The translations under genes and the position numbers were made by a program. From Pseudomonas sp. R5-89-07 (GTDB lineage: Bacteria; Pseudomonadota; Gammaproteobacteria; Pseudomonadales; Pseudomonadaceae): 64,000 nt of DNA. Positions within the stretch are counted from its first letter, which is position 1; every line of letters starts with the position of its first letter. Under the pieces are notes generated by a model that saw only the letters and a program-made list of their open reading frames with translations, was not told the origin of the DNA and made no database searches. Positions 29,800 through 38,876 of the stretch are shown here, piece by piece. The stretch spans positions 3,720,001 to 3,784,000 of the forward strand of contig NZ_CP027727.1 in assembly GCF_003851685.1 (NCBI RefSeq). The letters run 5' to 3'.

Positions 29800-30633
29800 C
29801 TAACCGTGCCCGCTAGCAATACGCTTGCCGGGTTTAGCGCCCACCAGCTTGGCCTGCCCATCCTTCTGCTTGCCCGTGCGCGCCTCGCTGATAAGCCCCG
29901 GTATCAACTTGCCCTCCGGCAGATTCTTCCAGAACCGACTGGGCAAGTGCCCTTCCATGACCTTCGGGTTCAACCGCGCCGGGTTGAAGATGTGGCTGTA
30001 GTAGGTCAGCCACATGGCGCTGTGCGGGTCTTCGACATTCTGCGCCAGTTGCTGCCAGGCCTCGGGGCACTGGCGCTGGTGAATCAACTGCTCGCCGTCG
30101 TAATACACCCCGTCCAGAGGAGTTGCGATCATCCAGCGATGCCGGCCCATGCGCCCGACAAAATGCTGGCTGGCACTCTTGAGGATGTCGTGGGCGGGCT
30201 CGTGCCAGGCCACGTATTCCGGCAGCTCGGGCCCCGCCTCGGCCGGCAGTGCGATAAACCGCACAAACGCATGCAAGTGGTGGGCTTCACGGCTGACCTG
30301 CTTGATGCGTCGCTGCAATTCGCTACCCAGCTTGTCCCCTGCCAGCATCGCCGTGCGATCGCCATGGCTGACCCGCCAAAGCACCTCGTAGAGCAGGCTC
30401 CAGCGCTGCTCGCCGTGGTAGCAGGCGGCCGATTCCAATAGTTGCAGCAACGCCTTGGGAATGCGCGCCTGGAACGGACCGGGCTCGGCCGGGATCGGCT
30501 CGTCGGTGGCAAACAGATCCGCCACCTCAGCCTCGCCCCAGCTTACCTGGCTGGGGTCGACCTGATGGCTGAGCAGCCAGCGCGCCTGTTCGCGCCAGGT
30601 GCCGAACAGGTTGTCGCATTCCAGGCTGATCAT
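29800..30633 (-). CDS. DUF4130 / TIGR03915-type DNA metabolism protein, partner of the radical-SAM protein
   Basis: A 277-aa protein recognised by overall pattern as the family that accompanies a radical-SAM DNA-repair candidate. ATG at 30633 overlaps the upstream stop (ATGA), implying translational coupling. Visible signatures include LLQLLESAACYHGEQRWSLL, SREAHHLHAFVRFIALP, EYVAWHEPAHDILKSASQHF and MIATPLDGVYYDGEQLIHQR, and a basic C-terminus (GAKPGKRIASGHG). In other bacteria this domain is associated with, or fused to, a uracil-DNA-glycosylase-like domain; that domain is absent here. The reaction is unknown. The operon carries a LexA box. Confidence 0.8.
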   Translation of the reverse strand: MISLECDNLFGTWREQARWLLSHQVDPSQVSWGEAEVADLFATDEPIPAEPGPFQARIPKALLQLLESAACYHGEQRWSLLYEVLWRVSHGDRTAMLAGDKLGSELQRRIKQVSREAHHLHAFVRFIALPAEAGPELPEYVAWHEPAHDILKSASQHFVGRMGRHRWMIATPLDGVYYDGEQLIHQRQCPEAWQQLAQNVEDPHSAMWLTYYSHIFNPARLNPKVMEGHLPSRFWKNLPEGKLIPGLISEARTGKQKDGQAKLVGAKPGKRIASGHG

Positions 30634-31850
30634 CCCCATAGCCCCATCTGTTGCGGTTGCGGGCGATCACGCAGCTGTTCACGCAGCAGTACGCTGGTGC
30701 TGTCGGCTTGCTGGGGGTGGTAATCGCTGGTGATGAAGAACGGTTTGGCCTTGGCCAGCACGCAGCGCATGCGCGCCAGGTCTTCGAAGCGGATCTTGCG
30801 TTCGCGGCGCAGGTCGACCAGGCGCTGGGTGGTGCGCAGGCCAATGCCGGGGATGCGCGCGATCAACGTTGGTTCGGCGCGGTTCAGGTCCAGGGGAAAC
30901 ACTTCGCGGTGCTCCAGCGCCCAGGCCAGTTTGGGGTCGATATCCAGAGCCAGGTGGCCGGGGCCTTCGAACAGCTCATTGGCGCTGAAACCGTAGCTGC
31001 GCAACAGGAAGTCGGCTTGGTACAAGCGGTGTTCGCGCATCAGTGGCGGCGCGGCCAGGGGCACGCTTTTCGGGCTGTTGGGGATGGGGCTGAATGCCGA
31101 GTAATACACACGGCGCAGCTTGTAATTGCCGTACAAGGCTTCGGCCCCGTGCAGGATGGTGCTGTCATCGGTGTCATCGGCGCCGACGATCATTTGCGTG
31201 CTCTGCCCGGCCGGGGCGAAGCGTGGCGCGCGCGGCTCGTTGAACACCGTTTGCTCACCGGTGTAGATGGTCTGCATGGCCTGCTTGATCGAGCCGATCT
31301 GCTTTTCCGGCGCCAGGGTTTGCAGGCTGGCATCGGTGGGCAGTTCGATATTCACGCTCAGGCGGTCGGCATAGCGCCCGGCCTCGGCGATCAGCGCCGG
31401 GTCGGCTTCGGGGATGGTCTTGAGGTGGATATAGCCGCGAAAGTCGTGCTCTTCGCGCAGCAGTTTGGCGACCCGCACCAACTGTTCCATGGTGTAGTCA
31501 GCTGAACGGATGATGCCGGAACTGAGAAACAGGCCGCTGACGCAATTGCGCTTGTAGAAGTCCAGCGTCAGGGTGACCACTTCTTCCGGGCTGAACCGCG
31601 CACGGGGCACATCGCTGGAACGGCGGTTGACACAGTACTGGCAGTCGTAGAGACAGAAGTTGGTGAGCAACACCTTGAGCAGCGAGACGCAACGCCCGTC
31701 CGGGGTATAGCTGTGGCAGATGCCCATGCCATCGGTGGAACCCAGCCCCGCCTTGCCTTCGGAACTGCGCTTGGGCGCGCCACTGCTGGCGCACGAAGCG
31801 TCGTACTTGGCGGCGTCGGCGAGGATGCTGAGTTTTTCGATCAACTGCAT
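30630..31850 (-). CDS. Putative DNA modification/repair radical-SAM protein with C-terminal HhH
   Basis: A 406-aa radical-SAM enzyme. The [4Fe-4S] cysteines are in NFCLYDCQYCVNRRSSD, preceded by DGMGICHSYTPDGRCVSLLK. The SAM barrel continues with SSGIIRSADYTMEQLVRVAK and HLKTIPEADPALI. The C-terminus is a helix-hairpin-helix DNA-binding motif (ARIPGIGLRTTQRLVDLRR ... FEDLARMRCVLAKAKPFF). This architecture matches the TIGR03916 group proposed to act on DNA with a DUF4130 partner. The start is just 13 bases from a LexA box, so it is probably SOS-induced. The substrate is unknown. Confidence 0.85.
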   Translation of the reverse strand: MQLIEKLSILADAAKYDASCASSGAPKRSSEGKAGLGSTDGMGICHSYTPDGRCVSLLKVLLTNFCLYDCQYCVNRRSSDVPRARFSPEEVVTLTLDFYKRNCVSGLFLSSGIIRSADYTMEQLVRVAKLLREEHDFRGYIHLKTIPEADPALIAEAGRYADRLSVNIELPTDASLQTLAPEKQIGSIKQAMQTIYTGEQTVFNEPRAPRFAPAGQSTQMIVGADDTDDSTILHGAEALYGNYKLRRVYYSAFSPIPNSPKSVPLAAPPLMREHRLYQADFLLRSYGFSANELFEGPGHLALDIDPKLAWALEHREVFPLDLNRAEPTLIARIPGIGLRTTQRLVDLRRERKIRFEDLARMRCVLAKAKPFFITSDYHPQQADSTSVLLREQLRDRPQPQQMGLWG

Positions 31851-31863
31851 GGGAAGCTACCAA

Positions 31864-31883
31864 TACTGGTTTTTTGTACAGTA
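31864..31883 (-). promoter_or_regulatory. LexA (SOS) box of the radical-SAM/DUF4130 operon
   Basis: TACTG-N10-CAGTA with an AT-rich centre (GTTTTTTGTA), matching the 20-bp LexA consensus ends exactly. On the minus strand it overlaps an extended -10 (TGATACTGT) placed 17 bases after TTGTGA, so LexA would block the promoter. It is 14-33 bases before the ATG. Confidence 0.8.
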
Positions 31884-31914
31884 TCAGCAGCCACTCCCTG
31901 TCACAAGTGCCGTT

Positions 31915-32014
31915 TGTAGGAGCGAGCTTGCTCGCGAAAAATACAAGAGCGCCGCGTTAATTCAGAAGAGGCACGTTATCGTTGACGCTTTTCGCGAGCA
32001 AGCTCGCTCCTACA
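31915..32014. repeat. REPIN, second family (TGTAGGAGCGAGCTTGCTCG type)
   Basis: Both arms are intact, separated by about 50 bases. It lies between the radical-SAM promoter and the 3' end of pvdA, where it can insulate the two. Confidence 0.88.
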
Positions 32015-32022
32015 GGGTCAGA

Positions 32023-33360
32023 TCAACTCGCCGTTGCGAGAAGCAGGTCCTGCACCGAGCGTGCTGAATCACGGCTACGGTCATTGGCATACAGCGACGC
32101 CGCAATTTCATCCGCCCGAATCGGCAGCACCGACAGCAACGTATCGCTCAAACCATGGCTGGCCTGGCTGAACCCCTGGATGTAGATGCCCGCCTTGCAG
32201 CGCTCATCGGTGACGATACGGTAGTCGCGGGCCACTTCGAAGTCGCCCATGTAGGCCTGCAGCGGCGCGAGCAGTTCGCGGTGCATCTGGCGCTCGTAGC
32301 CGGTGGCGAGGATCACCGCGTCGTAATGGCTCACGCTGGTTTCGCCGCTGGCGTTGTTGCGCAGCGTCAGTTCGATACCCAGCGGGCCGGGGGTGGCCTT
32401 TTCGACCACGGTCAGGGTGCGGAACGCCTGGCGCGCAACGCCGGAGACTTTCTGCCGATAGAAAATGCCGTAGATGCGTTCGATCAGGTCCAGGTCCACC
32501 ACCGAGTAGTTGGTGTTCTGGTACTCGGCGACCAGCCGCTCACGCTCAGCGCCGACTTGCTGGAACACCAGGTCGGTGAAGGCCGGCGAGAACACTTCGT
32601 TGACGAACGGGCTGTCATCGGCGGGCTTGAGCGCCGAGCCGCGCAGGATCATGTCGACCTGCACCGACGGGAAACTGTCGTTGAGGTCGATAAAGGCCTC
32701 GGCAGCGCTCTGGCCACCGCCGATCACCGCGATGCGCATCGGCTTGCCCTCGACACACGGCTGGCTGGCCATGCGCTCCAGGTACTGGGAATGGTGGAAC
32801 ACCCGGCTGTCGCCCTTGAGCGCCTTGAACGCTTCGGGAATGCGCGGCGTGCCACCGGCGCTGACCACCACTGAGCGCGTGGTGCGCACATGTTGTTCGC
32901 CTTGGGCATCACGGGAGATCACGCGCAGCGCTTCAACCTGCTGCTGATGCAGGATCGGCTCGATGGCCAGCACTTCTTCGCCGTAGCGGGCCTGGGCCTG
33001 GAATTGACCGGCGACCCAGCGCAGGTAGTCGTTGTACTCCATGCGGCACGGGTAGAAGGTGCCCAGGTTGATGAAGTCCACCAGGCGCTCGTGGGCCTTG
33101 AGGTAATTGACGAAGGAGTATGGGCTGGTGGGGTTGCGCAGGGTTACCAGGTCCTTGAGGAAGGAAATCTGCAGTTCGCTCTGGGTCACCAGGGTATTGC
33201 CGTGCCAGCGGTAATCGGCTTGTTTGTCGAGAAACAGCACGTCCAGTTTGCCCTGGGCCTTCTCACGCTCCTGCAGGGCGATGGCCAGCGCCAGGTTCGA
33301 AGGGCCGAAACCGATCCCGATCAGGTCGTGAACCGCGGGCGAAGCAATTGCCTGTGTCAT
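32023..33360 (-). CDS. pvdA: L-ornithine N5-monooxygenase
   Basis: A 445-aa flavin monooxygenase that makes N5-hydroxyornithine for pyoverdine, using FAD, NADPH and oxygen in the cytoplasm. The FAD loop is IGIGFGPSNLALAIAL, the NADPH loop AVIGGGQSAAEAFIDL, and the substrate/FAD region SELQISFLKDLVTLRNP and C-terminal ATGYERQMHRELL are family signatures. A PvdS box lies at 33445-33468 upstream. Gene order pvdA-fpvI-pvdRT-opmQ follows that of P. aeruginosa. Confidence 0.95.
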   Translation of the reverse strand: MTQAIASPAVHDLIGIGFGPSNLALAIALQEREKAQGKLDVLFLDKQADYRWHGNTLVTQSELQISFLKDLVTLRNPTSPYSFVNYLKAHERLVDFINLGTFYPCRMEYNDYLRWVAGQFQAQARYGEEVLAIEPILHQQQVEALRVISRDAQGEQHVRTTRSVVVSAGGTPRIPEAFKALKGDSRVFHHSQYLERMASQPCVEGKPMRIAVIGGGQSAAEAFIDLNDSFPSVQVDMILRGSALKPADDSPFVNEVFSPAFTDLVFQQVGAERERLVAEYQNTNYSVVDLDLIERIYGIFYRQKVSGVARQAFRTLTVVEKATPGPLGIELTLRNNASGETSVSHYDAVILATGYERQMHRELLAPLQAYMGDFEVARDYRIVTDERCKAGIYIQGFSQASHGLSDTLLSVLPIRADEIAASLYANDRSRDSARSVQDLLLATAS

Positions 33361-33444
33361 TCCAGTGTCCTCTGGATAAGCCCCGTGGCGGTTGGGGCGG
33401 GAATACCTTCAAGGCCTGAACAACAGGCCGTGTGTTGATAGGAA

Positions 33445-33468
33445 ACGAGGACAATGAAATAAAATTTA
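33445..33468 (-). promoter_or_regulatory. PvdS (iron-starvation, IS) box before pvdA
   Basis: On the minus strand TAAAT, 16 bases, CGT, the recognition pattern of PvdS-type sigma factors, about 85 bases upstream of the pvdA ATG. Confidence 0.75.
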
Positions 33469-33480
33469 ACTAACAGCGCT

Positions 33481-33963
33481 TCAGTGCGCTTCCCACTCAC
33501 GCATGCGTAACCGGCAGTGCTTCATGGCGTTGACGATGTGCTTTTCCACCAGGCTGCGGGAAATGCCCAGGCGCTCGGCGATTTGCAGATGGGACAGGTC
33601 CTCCAGTTTGCGCAAGAGGAAACTGTCGCGGCAGGCAGCCGGCAACTCGGCCAGGGCGCGCTCGAGCAGCTCCAGGCGCTGGCCCTGGGCGTGGCTGGCG
33701 TGGGGCGAACACGGGGCGAAGCGTTCTTCGCTGTCCAGCACTTCCAGCGGCTCGACCTGACGCAGGGCATTGCGCCGATGGCCGTCGATCACCAGGTTCA
33801 GCGCGGTGCGGTAGAGAAACGCGCGCGGCTGTTCGATCGGGGTGTCACTGGAGCGCTCCAGCACCCGCAGGTACGCGTCATGCACCACATCCTCAGCCAC
33901 CTGACGGTTGCCCAGCTTGGCGTTGAGGAAACACACCAGCTCGCGATAGTAGTTTTCCAACAT
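33481..33963 (-). CDS. fpvI: ECF sigma factor, FpvI-like
   Basis: A 160-aa iron-starvation ECF sigma factor with region 2 (VVHDAYLRVLERS ... RAFLYRTALNLVIDG) and region 4 (CRDSFLLRKLEDLSHLQIAE, RLGISRSLVEKHIVNAMKHC). Length and the MLENYYRELV start match FpvI, which drives the ferripyoverdine receptor gene; PvdS is longer. It sits between pvdA and pvdR as in P. aeruginosa, but the anti-sigma gene fpvR expected next to it is missing. A strong Fur box lies upstream. Confidence 0.87.
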   Translation of the reverse strand: MLENYYRELVCFLNAKLGNRQVAEDVVHDAYLRVLERSSDTPIEQPRAFLYRTALNLVIDGHRRNALRQVEPLEVLDSEERFAPCSPHASHAQGQRLELLERALAELPAACRDSFLLRKLEDLSHLQIAERLGISRSLVEKHIVNAMKHCRLRMREWEAH

Positions 33964-34050
33964 GGCTCCTGGCCCCGTGGCCGTGGTACTGACGATGCCA
34001 GCCCGTGTAGGAACAAGCCCAGCGATGATGTCAGTTTGAATGCGTGCAAT

Positions 34051-34065
34051 TTATAATAATTCTCA
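34051..34065 (-). promoter_or_regulatory. Fur box before fpvI
   Basis: Minus-strand TGAGAATTATTATAA matches the 7-1-7 Fur pattern TGATAAT-N-ATTATCA at all but two positions, about 90 bases upstream of the fpvI ATG. Iron-loaded Fur should repress fpvI here. Confidence 0.75.
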
Positions 34066-34140
34066 TCTACTTTTAAAGAAGTCTTGCATCAACAATCGAT
34101 TTTTTTCTCCACGCAACCTGTAACCGCGCGTGTAACAGCC

Positions 34141-34164
34141 TAAATCCGCGGACGTTTTCATCGT
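34141..34164 (+). promoter_or_regulatory. PvdS (iron-starvation, IS) box before pvdR
   Basis: TAAAT (34141-34145), 16 bases, CGT (34162-34164), 55 bases before the pvdR ATG. Confidence 0.78.
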
Positions 34165-34219
34165 TTAACTGTCAGCTCTGCGCGACTGCGCCCCGATCTT
34201 TCCTGGCTGGAACCTACGC

Positions 34220-35389
34220 ATGAAACGCCCTCGACCTGCCCGACGCGCCCTGCTTGCGGTGGCGTGCCTGATCCCCATCGTTGCGTTTGCCACCTGGCAA
34301 GGCCTTGCGCCGGGCCGCGACACCCTCGCCACGGTCACCGTCAGCCGGGGCGATATCGAAAACAGCGTCACCGCCTTGGGCACCCTGCAACCGCGGCGTT
34401 ATGTGGATGTCGGCGCCCAGGCTTCCGGGCAGATCCAGAAGATTCACGTCGAGGCCGGCGACCAGGTCAAGGAAGGCCAGTTGCTGGTCGAGATCGACCC
34501 GTCGACGCAAAAAGCCAAGCTCGACGCCAGCCGCTACGCCATCGACAACCTTGCGGCGCAGTTGCAGGAGCAGAAGGCCCTGCATGCCTTGGCGCGCCAG
34601 AAGTACCAGCGCCAGCAACGCCTGAGCGCCGGTAATGCCACCCGCGAAGAAGATGTACAAACCGCCAAGGCTGAACTGAGCGCGACCCAGGCGCGGGTCG
34701 ACATGTTCCAGGCCCAGATTCGCCAGGCCCAGGCCAGCTTGCGCAGCGACGAGGCGGAACTGGGCTACACGCGCATCTACGCACCGATGGCCGGTACCGT
34801 GGTCGCGGTGGATGCGCGGGTCGGCCAGACGCTCAACGCCCAGCAACAGACCCCGCTGATCCTGCGTATCGCCAGGCTGTCGCCGATGACCGTGTGGGCC
34901 GAGGTGTCCGAGGCGGATATCGGCCATGTCAAACCCGGCATGCGCGCGTACTTCACCACCTTGAGCGGCGGCAGCCGCCGCTGGACCAGCACCGTGCGCC
35001 AGATCCTGCCGATCCCGCCCAAGCCGTTGAACGAAACCCAAGGCAGCGGCAGCCCGAGCAGCGCCAGCAAGAGCGGCACCGGCCGCGTGGTGCTCTACAC
35101 GGTCTTGCTGGACGTGGACAACGCCGATAACGCGCTGATGGCCGAGATGACCACCCAGGTGTTTTTCGTCGCAAGCCAGGTCAAGGACGCCCTCACCGTG
35201 CCGGTCGCCGCGCTGCAAGGCACGCCCACCGCGAACACTCAGACCGCCCGGGTGGTAGCAAAAAACGGCAGCATCGAGCAGCGCGAGGTGCGCCTGGGGA
35301 TCAGCGACCGCCTGCGCGTCCAGGTGCTGGAAGGACTCAACGAAGGCGATCGCCTGTTGATCGGTCCGGCCGACAGCAGTGGGGGTTGA
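34220..35389 (+). CDS. pvdR: Pyoverdine efflux periplasmic adaptor PvdR (MacA-like)
   Basis: A 389-aa membrane fusion protein: short cytoplasmic N-terminus, signal anchor ([18 protein letters not shown]), lipoyl half-domains ([20 protein letters not shown] and [20 protein letters not shown]) flanking a coiled-coil hairpin (about 95-170). With PvdT and OpmQ it forms the PvdRT-OpmQ tripartite exporter that secretes or recycles pyoverdine. It is the first gene of the operon behind a PvdS box. Confidence 0.93.
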   Translation: MKRPRPARRALLAVACLIPIVAFATWQGLAPGRDTLATVTVSRGDIENSVTALGTLQPRRYVDVGAQASGQIQKIHVEAGDQVKEGQLLVEIDPSTQKAKLDASRYAIDNLAAQLQEQKALHALARQKYQRQQRLSAGNATREEDVQTAKAELSATQARVDMFQAQIRQAQASLRSDEAELGYTRIYAPMAGTVVAVDARVGQTLNAQQQTPLILRIARLSPMTVWAEVSEADIGHVKPGMRAYFTTLSGGSRRWTSTVRQILPIPPKPLNETQGSGSPSSASKSGTGRVVLYTVLLDVDNADNALMAEMTTQVFFVASQVKDALTVPVAALQGTPTANTQTARVVAKNGSIEQREVRLGISDRLRVQVLEGLNEGDRLLIGPADSSGG

Positions 35390-35390
35390 G

Positions 35391-37364
35391 TTGACCACGC
35401 CCCTGATCGAACTCAAGCACATCCGCAAATCCTACGGCGGCGGCGACAGCCCGCAGGTCGACGTGCTGCGCGGCATCGACCTGTCGATCCACGCCGGCGA
35501 ATTCGTCGCCATCGTCGGCGCGTCCGGCTCCGGCAAGTCGACGCTGATGAATATCCTCGGTTGCCTCGACCGCCCGAGCGAAGGCGACTACCTGTTCGCC
35601 GGCGAAAACGTCGCCCACCTGGGCAGCGACGAACTGGCCTGGCTGCGCCGCGAGGCCTTCGGTTTCGTGTTCCAGGGCTACCACCTGATCCCATCGGCAT
35701 CGGCCCAGGAAAACGTCGAGATGCCGGCGATCTATGCCGGCATCAGTGCCAGCGAACGACATGCCCGCGCCAGCGCCCTGCTCACCCGCCTGGGCCTGGC
35801 CGACCGCACCGGCAACCGGCCGCACCAGCTCTCCGGCGGCCAGCAGCAACGGGTGTCCATCGCGCGCGCGTTGATGAACGGTGGGCACATCATCCTCGCC
35901 GACGAACCCACCGGCGCCCTCGACAGCCACAGCGGCGCCGAAGTGATGACGCTGCTTGACGAACTGGCGAGCCAGGGCCATGTGGTCATCCTGATCACCC
36001 ATGACCGCGAAGTGGCCGCGCGAGCCAACCGCATCATCGAGATTCGCGACGGCCTGATCATCAGCGACTCGGCCGAGACCGAGGCCTTTGTGCCCGCCGA
36101 AGCGAACAGCGCTGCGCTGCAAGCCGTGGACCTGCGTCAACGCCTGGCTGACGGTGCCGAACACAACGGTGCCTGGAAAGCCGAACTGCTCGACGCGTTG
36201 CAAGCGGCTTGGCGCGTGATGTGGATCAACCGCTTTCGTACCGCGCTGACCCTGCTGGGGATCATCATTGGCGTGGCCTCGGTGGTAGTCATGCTCGCCG
36301 TGGGTGAAGGCAGCAAGCGCCAGGTGATGGAACAGATGGGCGCCTTCGGCTCCAACATCCTGTATGTCAGCGGCTCGTCACCCAACCCGCGCACGCCCCT
36401 GGGCATCATCACCCCCGAGGATGTGGCCGCCCTGGCCACCCTGCCGCAGGTGAAAAAGATCATGCCGGTCAACGGCGCCGAAGCCGGCGTGCGGTTCGGC
36501 AACATCGACTACATGGCCTATGTCGGCGGCAATGACACGAATTTCCCGACGATTTTCAACTGGCCAGTGGTCGAGGGCAGCTACTTCACCGAAGCCGACG
36601 AGCGCAACGCCGCCACCGTCGCAGTGATCGGCGCACGGGTGCGCGACAAGCTGTTCAAAGGCCTGGTCAACCCCATCGGCCAATACATCCTGATCGAAAA
36701 CGTGCCGTTCCAGGTGATCGGTGTGCTGCAGGAAAAAGGCTCCAGCTCGGGCAACAAAGACAGCGATGACCGCATCGCCATCCCCTACTCCGCCGCCAGC
36801 ATTCGCCTGTTCGGCAGCTACAACCCGGAGTACGTGGTGATTGCCGCCGCCGACGCCACCCGCGTTTACGCCGCCGAGCAGGCCATCGACCAGTTGCTCA
36901 AGCGCCTGCACCACGGCAAGGACGACTATCACCTGACCAACAACGCCGCGATGATCCAGGCCGAAGCGCGCACGGCCAATACCCTGTCGTTGATGCTCGG
37001 TTCGATTGCGGCGATTTCCCTGTTGGTGGGCGGTATCGGCGTGATGAACATCATGTTGATGACCGTGCGTGAACGCACCCGCGAAATCGGTATCCGCATG
37101 GCCACCGGCGCCCGTCAGCGCGACATCCTGCGCCAGTTTCTCACCGAGGCGGTGATGCTCTCGGTGGCCGGCGGGCTGTTCGGTATTGCCCTGGCGCTGC
37201 TGGTGGGCGGCGTGCTGGTGCTGGCCGACGTGGCGGTGCAGTTCTCCCTGATGGCGGCGCTCGGCGCATTTGGCTGTGCGCTGGTCACCGGTGTCGTATT
37301 CGGCTTCATGCCGGCCCGTAAAGCTGCCCGGCTCGATCCGGTTAAGGCGTTGACCAGTGAATAA
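35391..37364 (+). CDS. pvdT: Pyoverdine efflux ABC ATPase-permease PvdT (MacB-like)
   Basis: A protein of about 657 aa. The N-terminal ABC domain has Walker [12 protein letters not shown], signature [15 protein letters not shown] and Walker [13 protein letters not shown]. The C-terminal MacB-type permease has one helix at about 280, a large periplasmic domain and three helices at the end ([14 protein letters not shown] onwards). TTG at 35391 directly after the pvdR stop is preferred because GGGGGT precedes it; GTG at 35379, overlapping pvdR, is the alternative. Confidence 0.92.
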   Translation: MTTPLIELKHIRKSYGGGDSPQVDVLRGIDLSIHAGEFVAIVGASGSGKSTLMNILGCLDRPSEGDYLFAGENVAHLGSDELAWLRREAFGFVFQGYHLIPSASAQENVEMPAIYAGISASERHARASALLTRLGLADRTGNRPHQLSGGQQQRVSIARALMNGGHIILADEPTGALDSHSGAEVMTLLDELASQGHVVILITHDREVAARANRIIEIRDGLIISDSAETEAFVPAEANSAALQAVDLRQRLADGAEHNGAWKAELLDALQAAWRVMWINRFRTALTLLGIIIGVASVVVMLAVGEGSKRQVMEQMGAFGSNILYVSGSSPNPRTPLGIITPEDVAALATLPQVKKIMPVNGAEAGVRFGNIDYMAYVGGNDTNFPTIFNWPVVEGSYFTEADERNAATVAVIGARVRDKLFKGLVNPIGQYILIENVPFQVIGVLQEKGSSSGNKDSDDRIAIPYSAASIRLFGSYNPEYVVIAAADATRVYAAEQAIDQLLKRLHHGKDDYHLTNNAAMIQAEARTANTLSLMLGSIAAISLLVGGIGVMNIMLMTVRERTREIGIRMATGARQRDILRQFLTEAVMLSVAGGLFGIALALLVGGVLVLADVAVQFSLMAALGAFGCALVTGVVFGFMPARKAARLDPVKALTSE

Positions 37365-38769
37365 ACCACCCCTCGCACCGCCTTTGGCGCTGCTCAGCCT
37401 GTGCCTGTTGCTCACTGCCTGCGCGGGCACTGCGCCCGCCGTCGACAGCGGCATCGCGCCGCCCGCCGCCTGGCAATATGCCGAGCGCGCAGCCAGCCAG
37501 GCCACCAACCAGCGCTGGTGGACGCAATTTGGCAGCGCTTCGCTCAACCGCCTGATCGACCAGGCGCGCCGTGACAGTTTCGACGTAGCCGCCGCCATGG
37601 CCCGCGTGCGTCAGGCCCAGGCAACGGCGGTAATTGCCGGCGCACCGCTGCTGCCCGAGGTCAAGTTCAACCTCACCGCCAGCCGCGAAAAGCTGTTGCG
37701 CGGCAGCGGCAACTCCGACCTGAACGCCACCGAGAGCGACCGAACCGTCAGCAGCTATGACGCCAACCTCAGCGCCAGCTACGAACTCGATTTCTGGGGC
37801 GGCCGCGCCGCTGCGCGAGACAGTGCGCTGCACAGCCTGCAAGCCAGCCAGTTCGACCAGGCCAACGTGGAGCTGACCCTGCTCAGCAATGTGGCCGACC
37901 GCTACGCACAAACCCTGGCCGCACGCCAACGCCTGCAGATCGCCGAACTGAACCTGGCGAATGCGCGCACTGTGCTCAGGCTGGTGCAAACCCGCTACGA
38001 CGCCGGTTCCGCCACCGCCCTGGAGCTGGCGCAACAGAAAAGCCTGGTGGCCAGCCAGCAGCGGCAGTTGCCGCTGGTCGAGCAGTTGGCCGAAGATTCG
38101 CGGATCACCCTCGCCGCGTTACTCGGCCAGCCGGTGCAGGCACTGGAGCTGGGCAGCGAGCCGTTCCAGGCCCTGACCTGGCCAACCATCGGGCCCGGCG
38201 TGCCGAGCCAGTTATTGAGCCGGCGCCCCGACCTCGCCCAGGCCGAGGCACAGCTGGCGGCGGCGCACGCCGACGTGCGTGTGGCCCGTGCAGCGATGCT
38301 GCCGGCAGTGACCCTGGGCGCGACCCTCGGCTCAGGCGCGTACAAGGCCGACGATATCCTGCGCAGCCCGTTCTACACCCTGACCTCGGGGCTCGTGGCT
38401 CCCATCTTCAACAATGGACGTTTAAGCGCGGAACGCGACAAGGCCCGCGCACGCCAGGATGAGCTGCTGCAAACCTACCGCGGGGCGATCATCAACGGCT
38501 TTGCCGACGTGGAAAAAGCCCTCAGCAGCATCACCCGCCTGGACCAGCAACGCCAATGGCAGTCCCAAGAGCTGCAACAGGCCCAGACGGCCTTCCAGAT
38601 CGCGCAAAGCCGCTACCAGGCCGGTGCCGAGGATTGGCTCACGGTGCTGGAGACCCAACGCAGCCTCTACGCTGCCCAGGACCTGAACGTGCAACTGCGG
38701 CTGTCGCGCCTGCAAGCCAGCATTGCGTTGTACAAAGCGCTGGGCGGTGGCTGGGGTAGCGGCATCTGA
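37357..38769 (+). CDS. opmQ: Outer-membrane efflux lipoprotein OpmQ
   Basis: A 470-aa TolC/NodT-family channel. A GTG start overlaps the pvdT end by 8 bases. The signal peptide ends in a lipobox (LLLTAC), so the mature protein is acylated. Two OEP repeats are visible ([18 protein letters not shown] ... and [19 protein letters not shown] ...), with [18 protein letters not shown]. It completes PvdRT-OpmQ. Confidence 0.93.
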   Translation: MNKPPLAPPLALLSLCLLLTACAGTAPAVDSGIAPPAAWQYAERAASQATNQRWWTQFGSASLNRLIDQARRDSFDVAAAMARVRQAQATAVIAGAPLLPEVKFNLTASREKLLRGSGNSDLNATESDRTVSSYDANLSASYELDFWGGRAAARDSALHSLQASQFDQANVELTLLSNVADRYAQTLAARQRLQIAELNLANARTVLRLVQTRYDAGSATALELAQQKSLVASQQRQLPLVEQLAEDSRITLAALLGQPVQALELGSEPFQALTWPTIGPGVPSQLLSRRPDLAQAEAQLAAAHADVRVARAAMLPAVTLGATLGSGAYKADDILRSPFYTLTSGLVAPIFNNGRLSAERDKARARQDELLQTYRGAIINGFADVEKALSSITRLDQQRQWQSQELQQAQTAFQIAQSRYQAGAEDWLTVLETQRSLYAAQDLNVQLRLSRLQASIALYKALGGGWGSGI

Positions 38770-38826
38770 TAAACGAAACTCCAACTTCTTACACGAACCG
38801 TTTAATCGCCTTACATTAATTGGCCC

Positions 38827-38873
38827 AAGGTCCTTGGTAAAAAAGCCGCCTTCACTCGGCGCTCCAGGACCTT
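38827..38873 (+). promoter_or_regulatory. Hairpin that encloses the ribosome site of the next gene
   Basis: AAGGTCCTTGG (38827-38837) pairs with CCAGGACCTT (38864-38873), and an inner GCCG/CGGC pair extends the stem. The AGGA at 38866-38869, 7 bases before the ATG at 38877, is inside the stem, and TTTT follows. It could be the opmQ terminator, a translation lock on the next gene, or both. Confidence 0.5.
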
Positions 38874-38876
38874 TTA

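Noticed and set aside
33481..33963. Assignment of the sigma factor as PvdS
   Set aside because: It is 160 aa, shorter than PvdS, begins MLENYYRELV and sits between pvdA and pvdR, the position of fpvI.
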